A model generated the notes under the pieces. The model saw nothing but the letters and a program-made list of their open reading frames with translations. It ran no database searches and was not told the DNA's origin. From NCBI GenBank assembly GCA_949987565.1, contig OX465102.1, positions 10,236,212-10,300,211 on the forward strand: 64,000 bases of DNA, in the 5' to 3' direction. The translations under genes and the position numbers were made by a program. Below are positions 1 through 12,000 of the stretch, one piece after another (position 1 is the first letter of the stretch; the number at the start of each line of letters is the position of its first letter). The DNA is from Luidia sarsii. Taxonomy: Eukaryota > Echinodermata > Asteroidea > Paxillosida > Luidiidae.

Positions 1-3000
1 CCTTTCACAATCAGGATCCACTTTGCCGAAATAATTGACATCGATGGTGAGTGTTTGTATTCTGTTTTGGTCACATTGCACTCTACTTTAGTCTTGAACA
101 CAGTTTTATTTTTTGTCATCAGCCTTTGCATAAGCAGTTTGAAAACTTTCTTTCAGATAATTTTTGTTTAGTACGTTGGTTCATCTTATTGTTTAGGTGA
201 TATCCTGTAAGCTAAGTTGTGATTGAACAATTAAAATCTCTCCTTTGCCTTGGAGAAAGGTCCTGCTAGGATCAGAACGTCAGGCCCTCTATTATAACTT
301 TTGAAAATCTCTCCTCATTTGTTATGACAGCAAGAACAATTATTGTCACTCTCACCATAAACTTGTTTTTAATATTTGAGAAAAAAACAGTAAATTAAAC
401 ATTTATGAACTGAAGGAAGTATTTGACTTGTCTAGTAATATTAATATAATATAAATAAATGGTTTAATTTTATATCTTAATATAATTATGTGACTGGTTT
501 TTGTTTCATTTCCATAGCAACTCTGGGCAACCTGGTTTTGCATCAGCCTCATGAAGCGCAGAGGATATTCCAAGAGGTAACTATTTACCCCAACACTGTC
601 TGAGCCTTAACAATCCACAATTGAAATGTCATATAAATTTGTTTGTATTTGCCGAGTGACGATATTGATCATCGCTTGATGCCAAGGCAAACACTGTGAG
701 TAACTAAATTGGATCAAGTGGTTTTCTGAAGAGCAATATAAAATCTCATCCATCTATGGTTGGGGTGTTTTTCCCCCTTCCGTCTCTGTGAACCGTTTCC
801 ACAGGCCTGTCATATTAGCCTGAAGTGCTTGGATGTACTGCCAGCTGGAGTGTCCTGCAGCCAGGTCCTTGTGAATCTGAAGATTAATGATCTACCGCAA
901 CTGGAAAGGTAGTTGACCCATAGAATATTTATGTAACATTAATGCTGAAAAAAAGGGAAGAAAAAACAAACGAGTCAGAATTGCATGTGGATCTATCATT
1001 TAGCTGGCAAAATCTAAAGTAGAAACATATTAGATCCTCATGTTCCCTCATGACATGCTCTGAAAACCAGTCTCCAATTCCAATCTCCAAACATTATCCA
1101 TCCGTCTGTTCCATTGATCTATTTGTTTGAGAGAAAGCTCAGTGTTTATACTGAATGCCTGATCTTTACAGTGTTTTGCCTCGCAGTACTACTTCAACAC
1201 AAGCTATCAGTCATCAGTGTTTATTGTACAGCTTCTTCAGTTTATTTGGAATGGACAGTCATGCATTCCTCTTGGCTACTCTCCATATCACATTTTCATT
1301 AATTGGTAATTATTAGATCTAATAACCAATTAATGAAAATAACGAGCAATGCTTGGCAGGTTTATTGATGTTTTATGCCAGATTTTCCACATTTCTTTAT
1401 GCACAGAGGTACATGTAGCAGGCTTCATCTTTAACAAATGGGGGAAATACACATCACCTTATGCCCATCTTAACTGACAGGTTAAACTCAAAAAGAAAGT
1501 TACATCTGAGGTTATGGTTAAGCTGTGGTCTTGTAGATATATACACATTGGTTATGGGCAAACTAGCTAGGCTGATTTAATGAGTTGCTGGAACACATGC
1601 CCNNNNNNNNNNNNNNNNNNNNNNNNNNNNNNNNNNNNNNNNNNNNNNNNNNNNNNNNNNNNNNNNNNNNNNNNNNNNNNNNNNNNNNNNNNNNNNNNNN
1701 NNNNNNNNNNNNNNNNNNNNNNNNNNNNNNNNNNNNNNNNNNNNNNNNNNNNNNNNNNNNNNNNNNNNNNNNNNNNNNNNNNNNNNNNNNNNNNNNNNNN
1801 NNGGTGACTCCAAAGAAGCGAGCAAAAAGAAAAGGGAAAGACAAAATCTAATTGAATTTCAAATGATTTCTTCACTGTCTGGTTTACTGGGTTTTTTTTT
1901 CATTCTTGAAATCTTGAATATTCTTTAAATTCCCAAGTAGATTGATTTTTGATTCACACAAGAATATTTCTCATGCTGTTCATTTCGGCAGTTATAATGA
2001 ATTTATATGACGTAGTTATTATTGGCATATAAACAAGGAGTTTGTTGACATAACCAAAGCAGAATGACCATTGCAGTACATTCGACAAAGGTCCTGCTAG
2101 AATCACAATGACAGGCTCCCGGCCAACCATATGAGATTTGAAACAATTTTCTTTTTTACCTGTATACATGTTTTCACAGTTGAATCCATGCTGAAGCTAT
2201 TTTTAAAAACAAAACAAAAGCAAAACTTAAACACGTTCATGCATGGAATTACCATAAAGATTACTGCAACAAGACTTCCCTCATACATAGCTTTCTTTTA
2301 CAATTATAGTGCATTATCATATCTTTTTATATCACCTTCATTTTCCAATTTTACTCTCACCTAATTACTACGTGACTCATGTAATCCAGGCTTCATTTAC
2401 AAACTTGCTTCTTTTTAAAGTACAGTAGTGCCTTTGTCAGTTCTTCACAATGTACATTGCTGCTCTCTGCTCTTCTCTTGTATACAGACCGATGCACAGT
2501 TCGGATGGTGGACAGTGGCGTATTTCCTTGTAGATCAGCCACTCCACAAGTTGGTAGATTCAGCCAATCCATCACTGTTGTTCTGAGGGGTAAGTAGATT
2601 TAATCAAATCACTATTGACTGGTGATACCTTTTCATTGCTCCAAGTTTCAACTAAAAAGTTGTTGCACTTTCAAGCCAGCTGGATAGACCTTTGTTAGTT
2701 TCAGACCATTAAGTGGTAGAACTAACATGATGATATTTAGGAATGATGTACTTCAATCCACTTCACTGGAGAAAACTTTCCTTCAGGATTATGCACAGCA
2801 ACAACCAATTAGGAAAATAGCAACTACATATATTTTACAAACTACCAGGTTTATTGCACCTCTATGCACTTAAATACATCAAGTTCAACAGCAAGCTCTA
2901 TTTACTTTCCTGGATGACTGTGTTAATCCTCCATCCTAACAAACGCCCTTTAATCATTAAACAGTATCTTATTGGCTCATTCTTTAACCACTTTACATGT

Positions 3001-6000
3001 ACATTGATAGGCAAAAAAGTGACACCAAATAACATGGGTTAATCAACTTCCAAGGGATACTTTTGTATCTTTGGATTACTCCTGTACTCATTATACCTCC
3101 CTCCATTCTGGTGTTTCTCTTTTCTTGCAGTTTTTGAATTTCTCATAAATTAAGCACATCACAAGTGATATACACAAATGTTGCAAACTGCTTATAGACT
3201 AAAATTACCAAAATGCAAATCTTAAAATTAAGTAGGCCTGACGTTTTGATCCTAGCAGGACCTTTCTCAAAGGCAGAGTGACATAACATTTGCATGTAAA
3301 GCATCTTACAGGGGCTGAAAATAGCTTGATGATGAAACTCAGTTAGGGGGAGGGCAAATAAAGCTTGACCCATCTGACAGGGTATGCTTGAGAATGATTT
3401 GTGACAAAAAACTGCAATCTGTCAGTGACTCAGTGACTACTCGATATAATACCCTAATGATGGCATTCCAAATTCATCTCCCTGCTGTTAGGGGACTTCA
3501 ATGTGGTTTTAATTAATGCATTTCACGGCTTTGCTTCCACTTGAACTTTGATTTCCCCAGATGATTTTGCTGGTGTTCAGCTGGGAGGTTGTTACTCCGT
3601 CTTTGGAATACCATTCAAGACCTTTGATGGAAATGCGCGTGTCTCTGTTCTGATTGAGGTGATGTTGTCCTCCGGACATTTGATTAATGTACCATTCCCT
3701 TCTGACTTTGATTAAAATTACAAAAATCACTCATGATGTCACTCATGATGTGTTCACTTGCCATACTTGCCAAGACTAACCCAAACTGCATATCAATCTG
3801 ATTTCCTAAGCTAAGTGTGATGTCACCAATTATGCAAGTTTCCTTGGTGATAGGCCCTTGCCTAGCAACGTCTATTTTAAGGTCATGTTGATTTTCATTT
3901 TTTTCCAAGACCGAGCACTGTCTACTTCTAGTTAAAGCTGAAATACAAAGTATTTGAAATGCCATACTATCATGCCAAATCCAGAGGAGGTACTTGACTT
4001 CAAGATTTCAATGACAACTATATGCTGTGAAGTATTTGACTAAAGTGTTCATCTTCATATGCCGTATAATTCTTCATGAATAATTCATTAACTTGAAAAC
4101 TAGACAGATTTGTAAAAGAGGCCTATTGAAAAGTAAAATATATCTATTCGCTGGAATTGAATTTCAGCTTTTAATAACTTCTGTTTGACTCAATATCTCA
4201 TAAAAGCCACCAATCATGTAACCAAACAGTTATAAAAAATTCTTTTGCTTTTTTTTCTTCAGGCGAACAATGTTATGAAGGTAAGTTGATTTTGATTTGA
4301 AAAATGTCCTGCTTTGATGAAAATGTAGGGCGTTCAAAATTCTTGAGATGTGTTAGTTTTTTTATTAATAATTAAGTAGAGCCAGGTAAAAATTAATTGA
4401 CTTCAGTTGGATCCCCCTCCTCTAGTATAATATAGCTGTACCTCACCAGCTGACCCTCTCGTTGCTTGAGCAAGGACCTCCCATTCTCCCAAAATAGTAA
4501 AAAATCTTTGCTAGGACGGGGCCGCAAGTAACCATTATTTACGTATCTTTCGGGATCACAACCACTTTTCACGACAAACAACACTTTGACAAATGGCAAA
4601 GAAAACTTTGACAGGACTGGGACAAAATTCCAGCAAAAGTTTTCGTTGCCATTTTTCAATTTGTTCAAAAGTTCCCAGTCAATGCTTCCCTTTGACAAAC
4701 AAAATATTCAAATCTTGCAACTACAGTTCTTCGATCCTACAGAGAGGATACACTTGAGCGTTCTACGCTTCATTATGCATTTTTTTAAAAAAAAAGTGAA
4801 TTAGAAACATTCATCAGTTGATAAATGGGTGAGAGTGAGGTTCCTTCCCTTATTGTTACTTAGAGTAAATTATCTTCGGTTCAGTGTTGAGTGATATTTC
4901 TACTACAATCAGAGTTTTCCATGGGAGTAAATCAAAATTTGAATCTATTTGCTTTTTTATTACCATTGTGAAAATGGTAATAACATGGGGTATGCCTATT
5001 TTTCACATTTGCAGGTGAATCCAGGTATCCCAGAGGAGCTGCGTTGTCCTCTTCCAGACGCAATCAGTAAACTTTTAGCAAGTATGATATCATATTTGAT
5101 TTTCAAAATCAGTGTTCTTGATTGAGCTCTTCTCATCTGACACTTGTTCGTCTGCTATTAGCGTTGGAGAAAGTTATCTTTCTTAGTAGTGGGAGCAAAT
5201 TTAATGAGTTAGATATATAAATTGATATACAAAAATGTTGCAAACTGCTTACTGACTAAAATTACCAAAATGTAAATCTTAAAATTTAGTGGGCCTGACG
5301 TTTCGATCCTAGCAGGACCTTACTCAAAGGCAGAGTGACTCTGCCTTTGAGAAATGTCCTGCTAGGATCGAAACGTCAGGCCCACTAAATTTTAAAATAT
5401 ATAAATTACTCAAAATAACCCCCAAATAACCCCGCTGTCCAGGTTTCTCTTCTTGTACGTTCGTTGTGATCAAAACATGCACGGTTTGCTCCAAGTAATT
5501 ACCCGCAGCGGATGGATTCTTATGAGGATGCAAGTGATGTGGAGTGTATTTTCCAAGCAGCCCTTGACCCAGATGCTTCAGATCCTCAGAGAGGCAAGGG
5601 TGTTTCCTTAAAAAAAAAAAAGTGCCACGAGACATGAAATTGCAGTACAATTATGCACCCTTGCCCAGGTCTGTAAGGGGGATCTTGGGGACGCCTGTCA
5701 AGTGTAGCAGAGTGATTGACCACATCTAAAGATGTGCTTCGCATTTATACATTCCTTTGGTCTTGGACACTGACAAAAGAGAGGGTGACCCCCTGGGAAG
5801 CATACACTCTCACAGAGATGGAGGAAGTCAGTGGACATTCGCTTGTCTCAACTAACCTAGAAACCACAGCATCCATTAAGATTAACCATAAAGCATAATT
5901 ATCTTGTGCTCAAAGTCTGAATCAAATAAGATATATCTGTAGCGGTTTGCTCCTGCATCTGAAATGTTTTCAATCGTAATTCAAGGATGCATCGCCTGTG

Positions 6001-9000
6001 AAATGTAGAATGACCATGATATAGTGGGATAAGTTCGTGGGATAAGTTGTTAATGTCAGCAAGTTTTTCCAGCTTTCATTACCTCCAAAAATCAGCGTAA
6101 ACCACCGGATATTGCTGATATTTGTAGAATGTGTGCCATAAAATATGTGCCATTAATTAAAGGCCCTACACACCATTGGTAAAGGTCTTAGAAACGCGCC
6201 CATACTTTGTCTAATCCAGCATATGCATGAAATAACACACCTGTGAAAGTTTCAGCTCAATCCGTCAACCAAGTCGCGAGAAAATGGTGAAAAACTGACT
6301 CATTTTTTCATCAGACTGTGTCAGCTTCGAGGATCGTAAAATGCACATAGCAGAATTTTAAATAGCGCCACCGTGCGTTTAACCGTAAAACTTCCGAATT
6401 CCAAATCGGCCAATGTAATCCGATATGATAAGGCATCTGGCCAGCTCTGTGTTGCCAGGAGCTTCGAAGGTCACCACATGGCCACAGCCGCTGCATAATG
6501 AGTGTCCTGTTGCTTTCAATGCATGCACTGCACGCGGCGTTGCACACAACGGTAACTGAATGTGTAGCTAGCTGTGTATGGACCGTGCGTTGTTTGGTCT
6601 TTGGTTGTTTTGATACATGGACGTACGTCCGGCCGTGCAAAAGTCTGATCGAACTCACGTGTTTTTTCCAAGACCTGTTTGACAGAAAAACTGTCTGAAT
6701 TTCACATAAAATGTCAAACCGGTGTCATGTGTGTTTATTTTAATCAAGTATAATCATATTTCCACGGTGTCATATGATACATGTGTGTGAAATCTGGACA
6801 CGTGTTATCATGGTGTTATCAATCACAACCGGTATCTGGCAGTATCAACGAAATTGAAGTTAAAAATGCTCAAGAAAAAATATTAATAACGTTGTGTAAT
6901 GAATTATATGTGAAATTGATGTGTTCTCGCTGTGTCGTTATATTATTATTGTTTTGCCATGGCAAAAACGAACAACCTAATCGTCGTTCGTTTGTACAAT
7001 GTACAGTACATGTACATGTACATGTGCATGTACATTGTGTACATTGTACATGTACTGTACATGTACATGTTCGTCGTTCACTTGCGTCCCGCACCCGGTA
7101 CCGTCTGAGTGGGACCTGAGACTCAATTCTTCATACATGTACATGTACATGTACTTTGTTTGTGCACAAACATATGGGCCGATAGCGTTTATATGGTACG
7201 GAAAAAAATATCGCGGCCGGCAGGCCATGTGATTTTTTGCTTGATACCAGTTTATTTATTTTTTCCTAAGGATCACCTTTGTCGACATTTACAAATAAAA
7301 ACATTAACATGCCTGCAAAAGTGACTATCCGAGTGACATGAATATTGTGGTCAACTGCACATCTTGAAACTGTCTCCGGTCATTGACCAGTAAATATTTA
7401 TGAGTCATTAATGGGTTTGTAGTCTGTAACTTAATCCGCTGGCTGGAGAAAGAATGCAAGCAGGATTAGTTATTAATTCTCTACAGTCAAACACCTAGCA
7501 ACAACCATCCACCGCGTTATAATGTTTACCTCCACGTCCGCAACATGTCCATTCTTATTTTTGTTGTAGGTACTGATGCAGAGTGAGGCATGTCCATAAA
7601 TAGTGCAATTACATGTAGCTGGTTTTGGTTGTACATAATTATGTGACTGAACTGACTGCTCCAATCTGATGCAGGGTTTGTTTCATTCTAGATACATGTA
7701 GGTTTGCAATAAAATAAATATAGATTTTACCAAAATGTGACTAACCTGAGGCATACCCGTAAGTTTAATTTGAAGTACATAATCATAGTACAGTAAGTGA
7801 TGGACGGATTCAAGTTACTTTCTTTTTACAAAGTGTCTTGTCAATTTTATTTACAGTTTACATCATGTACATGTATATGCATTGTTGTCAGGTTGCTATT
7901 CCTTGTAGAATAGAAGAGCAAGGGGTGTGGGTAGGAGAGGAAGTAGGGCATCTGGTAATAGAGAAAATGTCACAGGAAGAGGAGAGAGAGGATAAAGAAG
8001 CCGTACAACAACGGGTAGGGGATCTTCAACCTGTTGCACAAGGCCAACAAGTGGTTGATTAGGCCGATTAACTATGACACAGGTTGAGAGTACGCTAACG
8101 CACACAGCTATTTTTTAGATACAGTACTCAAATTTACAATTACAACAGTACACAAATATTATCAACATGTATAATGTGTATTAGCACTAATGTGTGTGAA
8201 AATTACATGGAAATTAGAAACCGGTGATAAGCATGGGAGCTGATGAATGTCTTAGCCTTGCTTATAATCCCTAAGTTTAGAAATGATTCATCACATTATT
8301 TTGTTATAATTCTAGTTCTACAAATGACTGTCTAGTTTTTAAAACAAAACACATCTGTTTGGCATGATTATTTGAACAATTTATCAATGTTGTTTAGGGT
8401 TCATTACAGGATGACATAGGCCGTTTGAACCTGAAAGAAGCAAGAGATCTTCTATTTCAAGCTGCTGAGAGAAATACTACTGACATAATTATTTATTGTT
8501 CAGCCCCCACTGCCTTGTCTCCGTTATTATGTAGAGCTTGGTCTGCTCCGCGCCCTCACATTTATTCAACACCCGGTGCAGCCCACTCCTTGTGAAGGAC
8601 TTTTCTGTCCCAGTCTCTTCATCATCTGCCTCTTCATCTCTTCCATACACCTCTTCACTGGTTGCCATATAATCCAAACCATCTAGATTTACCCTAAAAA
8701 AATCACAAAATGTTTAAGAAAGTTAAGAAATACCGCTTCTACTAAATTGACTGTTGACTATTTCAATCGTACAAAAGACGAACAATATTAAGTTATAAAT
8801 TATTATTACTATTTAGCTTGCTTCTTATGTCATGATGATCATCAGACTGCTTGTGGAAAATTAGCACAATTATTGTGGCCAACAAAAATATGATTTCAGA
8901 CACCAATGTCAGAGGTGAAAAGTAGCCAAACATTTTATACAAAAAAAAAGAGCAAATCTTCAAAGATTGGAGCAAAGGAAATGACTTCATGCAAATTAGA

Positions 9001-12000
9001 AACAAAAATGTTTATCTTTATGTTATAGCTTCATGTCATGATTCTTATGTTTGAGTATAAATGTTTGCATGTACGATAGCATCTTACCAAGTTTAGCTTC
9101 AAGCATGAAACATCACAAATGTAGTTCAATCGCTACCATAACAAACAAGTAGCATTGTGGCACACCACATTACAGAGAACGACCCTCTGTGATTTCAAAA
9201 ACAATGTATTTGAAGTGTTTGAGCTGTAGCGCCTTACCTGCTCTTCAATGAGACAACAGGCTCCCATGTCTCGTCCAGGTCTCCTTCATCAGAAACAGCG
9301 TCCTCCAAGCAGACAAAGTCCCCATCATGTTGGTAGTCAACGCTTATGCTGCAAAAAATAAAATGGAAACATTTTGAAGATTTGGTGATTCACATAATTA
9401 TGCATGCCAGGAAGTGTCAGCTGTCATAAACTAATCTTATAAATAAAGCTGTATATATAAGAGTTATTGACAGCTGGTTGTGTCAACTTCAAGCACCAAT
9501 GACAAATACATAAAAAAACCTTATAGGGCATGATGTTTCAATCCTAGTATAGTAGGACCTTTCTCAAAGGCAAAATTACGAAGACAGTATAACAGAAACA
9601 GAGAGGCCTACAGACAGTGTAGGAAAAGAAAGCAGCTGATGACAGAGGACAAAATGAGGCAAAAAAGTGGGAAAGCTGGTGGACAGACTAGGGGGAACAA
9701 AATAATGGAAGGCCATGGAGTGGGGAATGATCACAGTGGGGGAAAGATAATTTAGGTAACAGATCAAATTTTAGGTAAAAAAGATCAAAGAGGGAAAGAT
9801 GAAAGGGTAAAATAATAAACACAAAAGAAAGATCATGAGGGGAAAGATGAAAGGGTAAGTAAACACAAAGAGTGATGATTTGTTGAGTCTCGGTTTTGTC
9901 TGTAAAGTTTAATATTTGGAATTGGAAAGCAATTTACAAATTCAATAATTCAACTACATGTGTAAGTTCCCTCATGATGAAATAAGTTGCCGCACAGTGC
10001 AGGTAACCTCCTTTCAATCAGGTAAATCCGGGAATTATAGGCCTAATGGTTGGACTTTTCATTGAACTTGCTTACACGGAAATTTCCTGGGATTAACATA
10101 GGCCCTAACCCCAAACTTGCAGTTGCACAAGTGTAGTACTAGTAGTTAAAATGACCCTCTTTTCAGAAGAAATCTCAAAAATTAGGAGTACATTCCTGGG
10201 AATTGTTGGAGGTTTCTTTCCCTATGAAATTGGCCTGTAATGTTAAAAGGACTTACCTTACTGGGGCACTAGAAAAATCAACAGGGGCTGAGGTGGCAAA
10301 AGGTTGTCTTGATGACTTGATCCTGGGGATCCAGGGCCTGATGAATGACTCCTGTAAAACAATTGTTGAACATTTATCAATATCCAGCACACTTAACCAA
10401 CTTTACATTGAAATGAAAATTGTTACTCTTTAATCCCGGTTCCATTTATGATGCTGCTAACCAGATTCAACCACTTGGAAATGTAATTTTCTAACTTAGA
10501 TTTTCTTTAATTGGAAGAAATGATTTAGAGACTACAGAGTGATACAGGAAAATTCAATTAAAAAAGACAAAACTTAGCTACAAATAAAGTATAATTTTCT
10601 TCTCACCCGACTCTCAAAATTTCAAAATTCAATGAAAAAAGGGTGACTTGTCGGGTCCAAGTTACTCTGACTAAATAGGAATGGGGATTCTAAAGTAGCA
10701 ATTATTACAATATTATAATTAACCCTTATTCATATGTAATATGAAATTAATTGTACGGCCTTACAATAAAATATATTCAATCATTACAAATTTACAATGT
10801 TTTCCAAATGTCGGGTACAGTAATTGTTACTTGAGAAACTATTCCATTTACGATGTTCTCACTAGATTCAAACACTTGAAAATGACATTGTCTATCCATG
10901 GAGGCATATCAAAGGTCTTAGTCGTTACAGAATATTTTCTGGGAAAAATTTGAGAAACTTGGCTGTAACACTAACAGTAACAGTATTTTCTTCTCTTCAT
11001 GGAATAGTTACGGGGTTCCCCAAAGACAAATTAGACAATAAAAACAATCCAGTGTTAGGCCGACCAACAATTTGCAAATCTAAGCCCTAAATAATAATAG
11101 TTTTAACTTATAAACTAATGTACAGTGGCTATGGGGAAAATTCGGCTTGAGTACTCACTTGCAAGACTCGTCATTCATATTATCATAATGCCATAGTGAT
11201 GGTGATGCCTATGGTCATTGTTCTCATCCCTGCACTGCAGCCGTTCTTGCAGGCCGACCCATGTCCGACTTAGTCCGAATAACTTGGACCCAACAAGTCA
11301 CCCTTTTTATCGAAATTTGAAAATTGGAGGGCCGGGTCACCCGGCCCTCCAAATTCGAAATTTCGATAAAAAAGGGTGATTGTCGGGTCCAAGTTACTCG
11401 GATGCTCGGACTATTTCCGACTGACGCTTGTTGACAGTATCACTATCATCAGTATCACTATCAGTCACACTGAATCATGAATGACGCCTCCCATTTTGCT
11501 TCGATTTCTGCTGCGTGCTTCGCACGATACCTTGCCTGCTTCTATTTCACAGATCTTCTTTTCGAAACAGGGGACAGAACTACCCGTCCTGCGGAACCCC
11601 GCCGACGTTTCCGCTGTTCCTGATCCATGATTTTACAGACTTCAACTTTTGAGTTTTAGTTTTACCATGGTTTTACACAGACCTATGCAACTTTGTGACA
11701 TGCGGGTCCGTCACACGCAATAAGTGTAGGGCCTACACGACAACGTACATGTACGTGTACATGTACATGTACACGTACAGTGTGTAATGTACGTATGGGT
11801 GTACAGTACATTATTATACAGTGTACAGTACATGTACATGTACATGTACATGTACATGTAGTGCTATACAAACGTTTCTGCCCCCCCCCCCCCGGTCCCC
11901 GCGCGCGTGCACACATGTTGCCCGTTCAAGAATACGGAAAGGCTAACTATATCCAGACAATAGAGGGCGGTAAGCATGGCTTTTTCGAAAAGGTCGTTTA

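Noticed and set aside
1803..1851. Lysine-rich VTPKKRAKRKGKDKI next to the N gap
   Set aside because: The frame ends without a donor, and the segment does not match the expected MCMDC2 region; the gap prevents a decision.
8414..8480. Plus-strand exon-like stretch DDIGRLNLKEARDLLFQAAE after a TTACAG acceptor
   Set aside because: No donor or neighbouring exon in frame, no MCMDC2 similarity, and it overlaps the 3' end of the minus-strand gene.
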